Of a stretch of 64,000 nt of DNA, positions 18,042 to 26,713 are shown piece by piece (position 1 is the first letter of the stretch; every line of letters starts with the position of its first letter). The notes below the pieces were generated by a model. That model worked only from the letters and a program-made list of their open reading frames with translations, did not search any database and was not told the DNA's origin. The stretch is from Streptomyces justiciae. GTDB lineage: Bacteria > Actinomycetota > Actinomycetes > Streptomycetales > Streptomycetaceae. The translations under genes and the position numbers were made by a program. The stretch is taken from NCBI RefSeq assembly GCF_015163075.1, contig NZ_JADDXU010000005.1, positions 248,001 to 312,000 of the forward strand. The letters run 5' to 3'.

Positions 18042-18090
18042 ATATCGCGTCTTCTCCCATTCACGATATATCGCGGTCCCGGAAAGTCAA
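18042..18090 (-). promoter_or_regulatory. candidate PadR operator and promoter
   Basis: Toward the DUF4097 gene there is TTGACT (18085-18090) and, 16 bases on, TATCGT (18063-18068). Over the latter lies the palindrome CGATATATCG (18064-18073). ATATCGCG occurs at 18068-18075 and again at 18042-18049, 26 bp apart. AT-rich palindromes of this kind stand out in this genome and fit the ATAT-type operators reported for PadR proteins. The assignment is inferred. Confidence 0.5.
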
Positions 18091-18160
18091 GACACCCGTT
18101 CTGGCGACCCTCGACGTCCCAAAAGTGCTCAAGTAACCCAAATCGCCCTAGCGTGTGAGC

Positions 18161-18994
18161 ATGCCGACGGAACCCTCTGCTCCCGCCCCCGCCCCCGGCG
18201 CCCTGCTCCTCTGCCGCGCGGAGCCCGAGGCCGTCGCCCCCGCGGCCCAGCTGCTCCGCGAGCGCATGCTGCTCACGCGCGCGGGCCGGGACTGGAGCGT
18301 CCTCGTTCCCGAGGGCAGGCCCTGGCGCGACGGCGGCGAGCCGGTCGACCGCGTCCTCACCGGCTGGGCCACCGCCCTCGCCGTCGGCGCCCCCTGGCCG
18401 GTCCTCGCCCTGTGGTGGGACGCCGAGCGCAGCGGCTACACCCTGGCCTCCGGCTTCCGCCGCCCCGTCGGCTATGTCTGGCTCGCGAACGGCACCCCGG
18501 CCGGCGAGGACGAGGCGATGCGCACGTTCGCCGCCCGGCTCGGCCTCGACCCGGTCCTGGACGTGCAGTCCCTGGACCAGCTGACGAAACCGGACTCCGC
18601 CGCCGACGCCCGCGCCCGCCTGACCGGCCTGCTCGCGGTCCTCACTCGCGCGGGCCTCACCCTCCCCACCGGCCTCACCCCCGGCGAACCCGCAGACCGC
18701 CTCCGCGAGGCCGTCCGCGCCCAGCCGGACGCCCGACCCGTCGAGTGGGAGGGCTGGCAGGAGACGGTCCGCGCCGAACTCGAAGTCGTCGCGGGCCACC
18801 ACCTGGCCCCCTGGCTCCCATGGTCCGGCGACCCGAGAGCCCGCGCCCTGGCCCTCGCCCAGATCCTCACCGGCCTCCCCCTCACCGCCTTCGGCCTACG
18901 ACGCCGCAGCGGCGGCTGGATCACGGCGGGGGCGCTGCTGCTGGGGCACGGGGCGCTGGGGCTGGCGTACGGCCTGAGTCATCCGCGCGACTGA
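18161..18994 (+). CDS. uncharacterised protein with C-terminal membrane hairpin
   Basis: This 277-residue protein has no family I can name. The N-terminal three quarters are soluble, with a repeated W-x-x-x-L-x-V-G-A-P-W/A-L-W-W style core. The C-terminus has two hydrophobic stretches, about 232-246 (L-A-L-A-Q-I-L-T-G-L-P-L-T-A-F) and 253-274 (W-I-T-A-G-A-L-L-L-G-H-G), which look like a membrane hairpin. ATG 18161 is chosen because TAGCGT at 18149-18154 would be a -10 that puts the transcript start on that A (leaderless); GTG 18155 is the alternative. Confidence 0.65.
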   Translation: MPTEPSAPAPAPGALLLCRAEPEAVAPAAQLLRERMLLTRAGRDWSVLVPEGRPWRDGGEPVDRVLTGWATALAVGAPWPVLALWWDAERSGYTLASGFRRPVGYVWLANGTPAGEDEAMRTFAARLGLDPVLDVQSLDQLTKPDSAADARARLTGLLAVLTRAGLTLPTGLTPGEPADRLREAVRAQPDARPVEWEGWQETVRAELEVVAGHHLAPWLPWSGDPRARALALAQILTGLPLTAFGLRRRSGGWITAGALLLGHGALGLAYGLSHPRD

Positions 18995-19056
18995 GTGTTT
19001 CCGGGCGGGGGCGGCGGAGAAAGCGCCGGGGGCCGGTAGTCCGGGCAGCACGAAAA

Positions 19057-19082
19057 GCGGGGCGCCCCCAGGGGCACCCCGC
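19057..19082. terminator. hairpin between converging genes
   Basis: A 12-bp stem with one mismatch (19057-19068 with 19071-19082, loop CA) lies between the end of the uncharacterised gene and the end of the small DUF6104 gene. Confidence 0.7.
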
Positions 19083-19101
19083 GCCGAGACCGTCGTACGA
19101 C

Positions 19102-19281
19102 CTACTCGTCGTCCTCGTCGTCCAGCCGCGCCAGCCACGTGGCCAGTCGCTCGACCGGAACCTCGAAGTCCGGGTTGAGGTCCACGAACGTCCGCAGCTG
19201 CTCGGCGAGCCACTCGAAGGTGACCTCTTCCTCGCCGCGCCGCTTCTCCAGCTCTTCGATGCCACGGTCCGTGAAGTACAA
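19102..19281 (-). CDS. DUF6104-like small acidic protein (TTG start)
   Basis: A 59-codon gene too short for routine ORF lists. From a TTG at 19281 it reads M-Y-F-T-D-R-G-I-E-E-L-E-K-R, then T-F-E-W-L-A-E-Q-L-R, F-V-D-L-N-P-D-F-E-V-P and ends L-A-R-L-D-D-E-D-D-E. I recognise this as the small conserved Streptomyces family called DUF6104. GGAG stands 8 bases before the TTG, and codon use is typical with GC at third positions. It is strongly acidic at the C-terminus. Function is unknown. Confidence 0.82.
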   Translation of the reverse strand: MYFTDRGIEELEKRRGEEEVTFEWLAEQLRTFVDLNPDFEVPVERLATWLARLDDEDDE

Positions 19282-19461
19282 GTTGCGCTCCGTACAGGGC
19301 AGAACAGTTCAGTCCGAGCCCAGGATAAGCGGCCTGCCCACGTTCCCTCCCTCCGGAAGAGCGCCGGGGTTAGCCTGGAAGGCCAACCATGGTGGTTCCA
19401 GGGGTGGTTGGTGGCGCAGTGAGGACCTGCCACGGGGGTGGCCGGAACGAGGGGGCTGGGC

Positions 19462-19854
19462 ATGGCCGGTCAGGAAGCGGTGGGTGCGGACGACGTCGTA
19501 CGGCTCGAGATCGGCGGCCGACCCGTCCTGATGCGGGCGTCGGAGGGAGCGTCGCTGCCCGCCGTACCCGCCCAGGGCAAGTACACGGACACCGGACGGT
19601 TCGCGGACCGGGTGGCCCGTGGGGTGGAGGGGCTGGACGATCTGGTGCAGGGAGTCGCGGGCGCCCTGCGCGGCGCGGCGGACGCGGTGCGGCCGGACGA
19701 GGTGAGTGTCTCCTTCGGCGTGGAGCTCGTGGCGAAGTCGGGCGCCGTGGTCTCGCTGCTCGCGAGCTCGGAGGCGAAGGCCTCGCTCACGGTGACGCTG
19801 ACCTGGCATCCCGAGCCGCGGACCGACGACCCCGCGCAGTCCGAGGGCCAGTAG
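19462..19854 (+). CDS. CU044_2847/Trypco1-like protein, first gene of the accessory island
   Basis: This 130-residue protein resembles the trypsin-co-occurring domain family (CU044_2847 type). It opens R-L-E-I-G-G-R-P-V-L-M-R-A, has a helical middle (F-A-D-R-V-A-R-G-V-E-G-L-D-D-L-V), then E-V-S-V-S-F-G-V-E-L-V-A-K-S-G-A and L-T-V-T-L-T-W at the end. These small proteins are known only by their habit of sitting beside trypsin-like proteases of VMAP systems. That holds here: its TAG overlaps the GTG of the protease gene. It may be a substrate, inhibitor or adaptor of the protease. Confidence 0.8.
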   Translation: MAGQEAVGADDVVRLEIGGRPVLMRASEGASLPAVPAQGKYTDTGRFADRVARGVEGLDDLVQGVAGALRGAADAVRPDEVSVSFGVELVAKSGAVVSLLASSEAKASLTVTLTWHPEPRTDDPAQSEGQ

Positions 19855-21938
19855 TGCGCGAGGACGCCATGGCCTCCGAGCGCACGACGGAGCCCGCGCG
19901 GGCGTTCGAGATCCTGGAAAGCTCCGTGCTGTCGGCCTGTGTGAGAATCCACGACCGCCGCTCCGGGTATGCACAAGCCGGGACGGGCGAGACTTGGGGC
20001 TCAGGCTTCTTCGTGGCGCCCGGCTGGGTGCTCACCTGCGCCCATGTGATCGGCGAGGGGGAGCGGGCCGTCGGGGGGTCCGCGAGAGGGGGCGAGGGGG
20101 TGGCCGGCGTGGGCAGCGAGGTCGGCATCTCGTTCACCGACGACAACGGCGCGGCGGGCGTCACCACCGGCCTCGTGGAATGGCTGCTGCCCGCGGAACC
20201 CGCGGAGCGCAGAGGTGCGTGGCAGGCCCCCGACCTGGCGCTCGTCCGGGTCCGGGACGCGGTCTCGCACGCGTGTCTGTGGCTCAGCGACCGGCCCAGG
20301 CCGCGCTTCCAGGAGGTGGCGTACTTCGGCTGCACCGACGAGTTCGGCGAACAGGAGATCACCGGCCGGCGCACCACCCTGCTCGGCGACGCCGCCCGCG
20401 GCGCCTTCGTGCGGCTCGGCGCGGCCGACGAGATCGAACCCGGCATGTCCGGCGGGCCCGTCGTGGATCTGCGTCGCGGTGAGGTCGTCGGCGTCGTCAA
20501 AGCCCGGCGCAACGCCGCGGGCGGCGGCCTCGCGGTCACCGTCACGCAACTCCGCGCGGCCCCCTGCTACCAGGAGGTCGTGCGGGCCCACGACCGCTAT
20601 CACCTCGACCGCCACCTCGACACCCAGAACCGGGCCAGCTGGGCCGACCACCAGCAGGCCTGTCTGCCGCCCGGCCGGCACGGCCTCGCCCCGGGCGATC
20701 GCGCCGCCCTCCTCGGCATGCTGGCCGAACTGCCGCCGCCCGACGGCGCCGACGTGGCCAAGCAACTCGTCGACCGCTCCCGGGGCGAGGAGTTCGGCTC
20801 GGGCCTGTGCCCGGCCCCGCTCGCCTGGCGCGACGGATTCGGCATGCTCTACGACCCGCCCGGTGGCGACGAGACCGCGACCATGCTCCGGTACGTGAGC
20901 GCCGTCGCCGCGCTCGACCACGTCCGGCCGCCCGCCCCGGACCTGGAGGAGCGGCTGTGGGACAAGGTGCTCGACCTCGCCGGCCGGCACAGCAGAACGC
21001 TGAAGAGCGACGTGGCCGGGCGATACGCCGAGCTCCAGCAGCGGCGCGCCGAGAGCAGGCCCGCCCTGATGAACGGCTCACCGCACGGCGCGCCCGCCGA
21101 CCGGCCCGAACCCGCCGGCACTGCCGCGGCCGACGTCGAGGCGTCGGCGCCGACCGTGCTGGTCGAGGCCTGGCAGGACATCTGGACAGGCTCGTACAGC
21201 TGGCAGATCTCGGTGCTGCGCGCGGGCGGCCGGGCCGAGCCGCGGCACGACGGGAGTGCCGCCACCGAGCAGGAACTGTGGGACGCGATGCGCGATCCGC
21301 TGCTCCAGACGTTCCGGTCGGTGGACGCGGGCGGCGACCGCCGGGTCCGGCTGGAAGTCGCCGTACCGCCCGAGCTGTTCGTCCTTCCCGTCGACGCGTG
21401 GGAACTGAGCGAGGGGATACCGGTCGGGGTGCAGCGGCAGGTCGTCTTCCGCTACCCGAGCTCGCTGCCGGTCGCGCACCGGGCGCTCCAGCGCAGTACC
21501 GCCCGGTGGAACCGGCTGCGCGAAGGCCCCCTGGAGGGCCGGCCGGCCGACTGCGCGGGCGGCCGGCCGCGCACCGTGGACCACGACTGGCTCGACCGGC
21601 TCGCCGAGCACACGGTGCCCGTGCACTGCCGGAGCGCCGACGCCCAGCCCACCCTCGGCACCCTGCACGCCGTGCGGGAGACGGGGTACCCGGTCGCCGT
21701 GTGCCGCAGACCCGACGCGGCGCCGGCCGCCGGAGGGTGCGCCGACTTCCACCGCGGTGCGCAACGGGAACTCGAACGGGCCTCCGGGGCGGCCCAGTTG
21801 CCGGCCCGCCTCCAGGAGCTGCGCGGAAGGGTGTTCAGCAAGGAGCCCGACGCCTACTGGTCGCTCGGAGTGGGTCTGGTGTTCGACGATCCGGGCCATC
21901 CGCTGCCGGTCGGCGCGCCCCTGAACGGAGACCTGTGA
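19854..21938 (+). CDS. trypsin-like serine protease with VMAP-C-type C-terminus
   Basis: This 694-residue protein has a chymotrypsin-fold peptidase at residues 35-235. His64 lies in L-T-C-A-H-V-I, Asp127 in A-P-D-L-A-L-V-R-V and Ser199 in E-P-G-M-S-G-G-P-V-V, so the triad is intact. A helical middle follows. Residues about 430-690 (V-E-A-W-Q-D-I-W-T-G, L-F-V-L-P-V-D-A-W-E-L) look like the vWA-MoxR-associated protein C-terminal domain. No signal peptide is present, so it should act in the cytoplasm. I take GTG 19854, whose first base is the last of the previous stop; ATG 19869 with GAGGA is the alternative. In ternary VMAP systems this is the effector whose release is gated by the MoxR ATPase and vWA protein. 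Confidence 0.85.
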   Translation: MREDAMASERTTEPARAFEILESSVLSACVRIHDRRSGYAQAGTGETWGSGFFVAPGWVLTCAHVIGEGERAVGGSARGGEGVAGVGSEVGISFTDDNGAAGVTTGLVEWLLPAEPAERRGAWQAPDLALVRVRDAVSHACLWLSDRPRPRFQEVAYFGCTDEFGEQEITGRRTTLLGDAARGAFVRLGAADEIEPGMSGGPVVDLRRGEVVGVVKARRNAAGGGLAVTVTQLRAAPCYQEVVRAHDRYHLDRHLDTQNRASWADHQQACLPPGRHGLAPGDRAALLGMLAELPPPDGADVAKQLVDRSRGEEFGSGLCPAPLAWRDGFGMLYDPPGGDETATMLRYVSAVAALDHVRPPAPDLEERLWDKVLDLAGRHSRTLKSDVAGRYAELQQRRAESRPALMNGSPHGAPADRPEPAGTAAADVEASAPTVLVEAWQDIWTGSYSWQISVLRAGGRAEPRHDGSAATEQELWDAMRDPLLQTFRSVDAGGDRRVRLEVAVPPELFVLPVDAWELSEGIPVGVQRQVVFRYPSSLPVAHRALQRSTARWNRLREGPLEGRPADCAGGRPRTVDHDWLDRLAEHTVPVHCRSADAQPTLGTLHAVRETGYPVAVCRRPDAAPAAGGCADFHRGAQRELERASGAAQLPARLQELRGRVFSKEPDAYWSLGVGLVFDDPGHPLPVGAPLNGDL

Positions 21939-21999
21939 CGCCTCCGTACAAGGGAGCACGACGCCGCACCACACGCCGCTCACCGACGAGGAGCAGGAC

Positions 22000-23037
22000 A
22001 TGAACGAATGGCTCATCTACCGCGGCGTCGGTGTACCTCACGACGGCATCACCCGGCTGCCCCCGCCGCCGCCCTGGCGCGCGTTCGACGGTGAGCCGCC
22101 GCCCGACGCCGCACCCTCCGACGAGGACCCCGCGACCGGCGAACCGGACGCGCCCGTCGGCGACAGCAGCACGCTGCGCCGGCTCGGCAGCCGGCGCCAG
22201 GACGTCCGCCTGGACGGACCGGACGCCGAGGAGCTCGACGTCATCAACGCCGCCCTCTATCTGCGCCGCCCCCTCCTCGTCACCGGCCGCCCCGGCACCG
22301 GCAAGTCGACCCTCGCGCACGCCGTCGCCCACGAGCTGAAGCTCGGCCGGGTGCTGCGCTGGCCGATCGTCTCCCGCAGCGGACTCCAGGACGGCCTGTA
22401 CCGGTACGACGCCATCGCGCGCCTGCAGGACGTGCAGATCGCCGCCAACGCGGGTCGGCCCGAACAGGGCCCCGGCATCGGTGACTACATACGCCTGGGC
22501 CCCCTCGGCACCGCGCTGCTGCCCGGGTCCCGCCCCCGCGTGCTGCTCATCGACGAGCTCGACAAGAGCGACATCGACCTGCCCAACGACCTGCTGAACG
22601 TGCTGGAGGAGGGCGAGTTCGCCATCCCCGAGCTGGAGCGGGTGGCCGAACGGGAGCCGGAGGTCGAGGTGTTGACCGACGACGGCCGCAAGGTCACCCT
22701 GCGCGGCGGCCGGGTGCGGTGCCGGGCCTTTCCGTTCATCGTCCTGACCAGCAACGGCGAACGCGACTTCCCGGCCGCCCTGTTACGCCGCTGCATCCAC
22801 CTCGAACTCGCCCCGCCCGACGAGAAGCGGCTCAGCGCCATGGTCAAGGCCCACCTCGGCGAGGAGGCGGCGGAACGCGGGGGCGAACTGATCCGCGAGT
22901 TCCTGGCCCGCGCCCAGCACGAGGTGATCGCCGCGGACCAGCTGCTCAACGCCATCTTCCTGACCCACTACGCGGCCCCGCCCACCCGGGAGAGCCTCGC
23001 CGACCTGCTGGTCCAGCGCCTGGACCGGGCCAGGTGA
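22000..23037 (+). CDS. MoxR-type AAA+ ATPase of the VMAP system
   Basis: This 345-residue protein has a variable Pro/Asp-rich N-terminus of about 80 residues and then a AAA+ module. Walker A is G96-R-P-G-T-G-K102-S, Walker B L-L-I-D185-E186-L-D-K, sensor 1 V-L-T-S-N-G-E and an arginine finger R-R-C-I-H. The E-L-D-K-S-D-I-D-L-P-N-D-L-L-N-V-L-E-E-G-E-F run is typical of MoxR. Such ATPases remodel or chaperone partner complexes with vWA proteins. It lies 61 bp after the protease gene and 55 bp before the vWA gene. Confidence 0.9.
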   Translation: MNEWLIYRGVGVPHDGITRLPPPPPWRAFDGEPPPDAAPSDEDPATGEPDAPVGDSSTLRRLGSRRQDVRLDGPDAEELDVINAALYLRRPLLVTGRPGTGKSTLAHAVAHELKLGRVLRWPIVSRSGLQDGLYRYDAIARLQDVQIAANAGRPEQGPGIGDYIRLGPLGTALLPGSRPRVLLIDELDKSDIDLPNDLLNVLEEGEFAIPELERVAEREPEVEVLTDDGRKVTLRGGRVRCRAFPFIVLTSNGERDFPAALLRRCIHLELAPPDEKRLSAMVKAHLGEEAAERGGELIREFLARAQHEVIAADQLLNAIFLTHYAAPPTRESLADLLVQRLDRAR

Positions 23038-23092
23038 GCGCGGTGCGCGGCGTGCGGGCCCGGCGGACCCCGGAGCGGAGCGAGGTGGCCCC

Positions 23093-26000
23093 GTGACCGG
23101 ACCCCCCGACGAGGTCGCACGGCTGGCCGGACTGCTCGACGCGAGCGGACTCGAGACCACCGCGGAGGAACTGGCCGACGCCCTCTGGCTCGGCCCGTAC
23201 CTCGGCCCTCCCCGGCGGACACCGACGTCCGCCGCGACCGGCACCGGCGACACCGGGGAACCCCCGAGCCGCGCACCCGAGAAGGACCCCCCGGCCACGG
23301 ACGCCACCCCGGCCCGCCGGCCGCGGCGCCGGGGCAGCAGCGTCTCCTTCTACGCAGACGGCCGCGGCGCCGGACCCCCGGCCCCGGGGCAGGGCCGTGC
23401 CGCACGCGTGGTCCAGGTGCGCGCGCCCGCCCCGCCCGCACTGCCGTGCGTCCTGGAATTCCAGCGCGCCCTGCGCCCGCTGCAACGCCTGCAACTGCCC
23501 GCCCCGCCACGCCGCATGGTGCTCGACGAGGAGGCCACCGCCGACGCCAGCGCCCGGGCGATGGGCCTGATCATGCCGGTGCTGCGCCCCGAGGGCCGTC
23601 GGGAGGCCACCCTGCACCTGGTGCTCGACGCCTCGCCCTCGATGGTCGTCTGGCGGGAGCTCTTCACCGAACTGCGGGGCGTGTGTGAACGCATCGGTGC
23701 CTTCCGCGACGTACAGGCCCACTACCTGCACAACCTGCCCGACGGCACCGCCTTCCTCGGCCGCAGCCCCGATCCGCACGGCGCGGGCGGGCCGGCGGAC
23801 CAGCTGCGCGACCCCTCGGGGCGGTCCCTGACCCTGCTGCTGACCGACTGCACGGGCCCGCTGTGGCGGCGCGGATGGGCCCAGCGGCTGGTGCACCGGT
23901 GGGCGGAGTACTCGCCCACCGCGCTCGTCCAGCCGCTGCCGCACCGGCTGTGGAACCGCACCTGGCTGCCCGCCGAGTCCGGCACCCTGCACCGCGGCGA
24001 GGGCAAGGGCGCGCCGCTGCGGTTCCTGGCCCGCGGACCGGCGGCGGGCGGCGGGCGCTCGGTGCCGATGCTGCCGCCGAGTCCGCCCGCCATGGGCGCC
24101 TGGGCGCGGCTCCTCGCCGGCCTCGGCGGCCGCCCCGTACCGGCCGTGACGGGAAGGGTGTACGCCGACCATCCCGAGGCGGCGGCCCCCGAGGCGAACG
24201 CGCCGCAGCTCGGCCCCGAGGAACTCGTGCACCGGTTCCGCTCGAGCGCCTCACCGCGGGCCATGCGCCTGGCGGTGTTCCTGTCGGCGGCACCGCTGGT
24301 GCTGCCGGTGATGCGGATGGTGCAGCACACCATGCTCCCCGGCTCGGGCCCCTCCGACCTGGCCGAGGTGCTGCTCAGCGGGCTGCTCCGGCGCAACGGC
24401 GACGAGCCGGGCGACTGGTACGAGTTCGTGCCCGGCGTCCGTGACGTGCTCCTCGGTCCGCTCGACCGCGACGAGGCCGCGCTGGTGCTCAAGCACTGCT
24501 CCGACTACGTGCGCCGGCACTTCGGCCGCGGCGCGCGCGACTTCCCGGCGCTGGCGGTCGCCCAGCTCGACCGGGCCCGCGGCGCGCTGCGCGAGACGCC
24601 GGACGACGACACCGCCGAGGTGCCGGTGCCCCGGCCGTTCGCCGAGGTGCCGGCCGCGGTCGTACGACGTTTCCTGGAACCGGCCCACGACGAACCGGTG
24701 GCGCCGGAGACCGGACGGCGACCGCCGGACCAGACCTGGCCGGTGCGCACGGCACGCGCCCTGGTCGCCGACTACGAACGCGACGGCAACCAGAACGGGC
24801 TGCACACCGCCGCGGCGGTGCTCCGGCGGGCCGCGCAGGAGTGGGACGACCCCCTGCCCGGTGCCGGGGGCGGCGGCGAGGTCCGGTTCGAACTGGGCCG
24901 GGTGCTGCTGAAGTTGTGGTCCGTCCAGCACGACCCGCTCCTGCTCGACGAGGCCCGGACGGTGCTGCGCCGGGCCACCGCGGTCCCCGGCATGGTCCGC
25001 GCCCGCGCCGTGCTCGGACAGGTGCTGTACGAGCAGGCGCTCGCCGCCCGCCCGGGCCCGTCGGCCGAGACGCTCGGCGAGGCGGAGCAGGAGTTCGCCG
25101 CGGTGTGCGTGACCGAGGGCGTCGAGTACGAGCTCGGCCGGGACTGCGCGGTGCGTCGCGCCGAGATCCTGTTGCGCCTGCACCGCCTCCAGGCCGCACC
25201 GGGCCATCTCCGGGACGCGGTGGCCACCTTGGAGGAGTACGAGCGGCGCGAGGGACGCCTGCGCGGCAAGCCCGACAGCACCCTGCATCTGATGCTCGGT
25301 CAAGTCCTGCTCGCGCTCGCCGAACTCGACCACGACCCGGGGCCGGCCGAGCGGGCCGCCGAACAACTCGCCGTAGGACTGGCCGCGTTGGACCCCGAGG
25401 CGCCCCCGGTCCGCCGGGCCAGGGCGCGACTGGACCTGGCCGGCGCGCTCAGCCGCGTCCCCGGCCGGGACGACGAGGCGCTCGGACACCTCGCGCGGGC
25501 GCTGACGGAGGCGGCCGGGGACCAGGCGCTGCGGCTGGCCGTGCTGGTGCGCACCGCGCGGGTTCGCCGGGCCCGCTACGAACGCGCGCGCGACCTGACG
25601 GACCTGGACGCCGCCACCGCCGCCTACGCCGCGGCCCGGCCGCTGGCGGCCCGCGACGACGAGCGGTACGCGGACCTGCTTCCGGAGTGGGGCGAGGCGC
25701 TGCTGGAGCGGGCGGGCGCCGCGGACGGCGCCGGCCATGTGTCGGCGGCCGTTCAGGTGCTGCGGGAGAGCCGGGCGGCCCTGCCGCGCACCGACCCCGG
25801 CTCCGCCCGCCGCGTCCTGGCCCTCGCGCGCGGCCTGCGGCTGCGCTACCGGCACGAACGCGACATGGTCGACCTCTGGGAGGCCGAACACCTGCTGTCG
25901 CTCGCGGCGAAGGCGTCCGAGGACCCGCTGCTGCGCGCCCGTGCCTGGCGCGAGCACGGCGACGTACAGCTGGAACTCCACGACAGGACCGAGGACTTCG

Positions 26001-26332
26001 GGTGGCTGGAGCACGCGGCCGACTCCTACCGCCGGGCCTGGCGGGCGGCGCTCGACACCGGGGCGGAACGGGAACGCGAGGGGCTGGCCCACGCGGCGCG
26101 GCTGCAACAGCTGCGCGGGCAGGTCCTGGAGCGGATGGGGCGGCCACGGGGCGCCCTGGAGGCCTATCGGACCGCGCTGGAACTGTGGACCGAGACCCGG
26201 CCGGAGGGAGCTGACGCCCCACCGGACCCGGACGGCCCCGACGAGGCACCGGGTGCCGAAGGACCGTACGACGACGAGCAGGTGGACACGGCGGCGCTGC
26301 GGGAACGTATTCGAGCCCTGCAGAATCCCTGA
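23093..26332 (+). CDS. SAV_2336-like protein with vWA domain and helical repeats
   Basis: This 1079-residue protein has a proline-rich variable N-terminus and then a von Willebrand A-like domain whose metal-site motif D179-A-S181-P-S183 is intact, with T-L-L-L-T-D-C-T-G-P further on. After about residue 560 it is a long array of TPR-like helical hairpins rich in Arg, Ala and Leu. The N-terminal half matches what is annotated as SAV_2336 N-terminal-domain-related protein in Streptomyces. As the vWA partner of the MoxR ATPase it should hold or present the effector. The start is GTG with GAGGT upstream. The repeats may sense an invader or a peptide signal; that part is inference. Confidence 0.85.
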   Translation: MTGPPDEVARLAGLLDASGLETTAEELADALWLGPYLGPPRRTPTSAATGTGDTGEPPSRAPEKDPPATDATPARRPRRRGSSVSFYADGRGAGPPAPGQGRAARVVQVRAPAPPALPCVLEFQRALRPLQRLQLPAPPRRMVLDEEATADASARAMGLIMPVLRPEGRREATLHLVLDASPSMVVWRELFTELRGVCERIGAFRDVQAHYLHNLPDGTAFLGRSPDPHGAGGPADQLRDPSGRSLTLLLTDCTGPLWRRGWAQRLVHRWAEYSPTALVQPLPHRLWNRTWLPAESGTLHRGEGKGAPLRFLARGPAAGGGRSVPMLPPSPPAMGAWARLLAGLGGRPVPAVTGRVYADHPEAAAPEANAPQLGPEELVHRFRSSASPRAMRLAVFLSAAPLVLPVMRMVQHTMLPGSGPSDLAEVLLSGLLRRNGDEPGDWYEFVPGVRDVLLGPLDRDEAALVLKHCSDYVRRHFGRGARDFPALAVAQLDRARGALRETPDDDTAEVPVPRPFAEVPAAVVRRFLEPAHDEPVAPETGRRPPDQTWPVRTARALVADYERDGNQNGLHTAAAVLRRAAQEWDDPLPGAGGGGEVRFELGRVLLKLWSVQHDPLLLDEARTVLRRATAVPGMVRARAVLGQVLYEQALAARPGPSAETLGEAEQEFAAVCVTEGVEYELGRDCAVRRAEILLRLHRLQAAPGHLRDAVATLEEYERREGRLRGKPDSTLHLMLGQVLLALAELDHDPGPAERAAEQLAVGLAALDPEAPPVRRARARLDLAGALSRVPGRDDEALGHLARALTEAAGDQALRLAVLVRTARVRRARYERARDLTDLDAATAAYAAARPLAARDDERYADLLPEWGEALLERAGAADGAGHVSAAVQVLRESRAALPRTDPGSARRVLALARGLRLRYRHERDMVDLWEAEHLLSLAAKASEDPLLRARAWREHGDVQLELHDRTEDFGWLEHAADSYRRAWRAALDTGAEREREGLAHAARLQQLRGQVLERMGRPRGALEAYRTALELWTETRPEGADAPPDPDGPDEAPGAEGPYDDEQVDTAALRERIRALQNP

Positions 26333-26444
26333 TCCGGCCGCTGCCACCGCGTGCCAGTTTCCTCCCGGGGACGGACGGGGAGAAGGCACGGGGACGACAG
26401 CCGCCGACGAGGCGCGAGGCGGCCGGCGAAAAGAGGAGCCGTAC

Positions 26445-26651
26445 ATGAAGGACCCGAACGACTCGGCGGTCATGGTGGACGACACGACCGCGACCGCGTG
26501 CGCGACCCGGCTGGTGGACCTGTCCGGGGTCGACCTGACCGCTCTGCGTGGGCTGGACCACCCGGTGCTGGCCGACGTCATCGAGGACCTGCTGGACCGG
26601 GTCGTCGACCCGCTGAACGTACTGGCCGAGTTCGACCAGCGGGCGGGCTGA
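26445..26651 (+). CDS. fxsA: FxSxx-type RiPP precursor peptide, variant C-terminus
   Basis: This 68-residue acidic peptide sits directly before a radical SAM/SPASM gene, with GAGGAG ahead of the ATG. The middle (H-P-V-L-A-D-V-I-E-D-L-L-D-R-V-V-D-P-L-N-V-L-A-E-F) matches the leader of the FxSxx-COOH peptide family. The expected core is F-x-S-x-x at the very C-terminus, where the maturase links the Phe ring to the residue two places on, forming a three-residue cyclophane. Here the end is F-D-Q-R-A-G: Gln replaces Ser and there is one extra residue. Either the maturase accepts Gln or this copy has drifted. Confidence 0.75.
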   Translation: MKDPNDSAVMVDDTTATACATRLVDLSGVDLTALRGLDHPVLADVIEDLLDRVVDPLNVLAEFDQRAG

Positions 26652-26713
26652 CGGCGTCCCGCGGGAGCACTGGACACCGGCCCGGGGGAGGGCCGACGGG
26701 GAGGGGTGACGGC

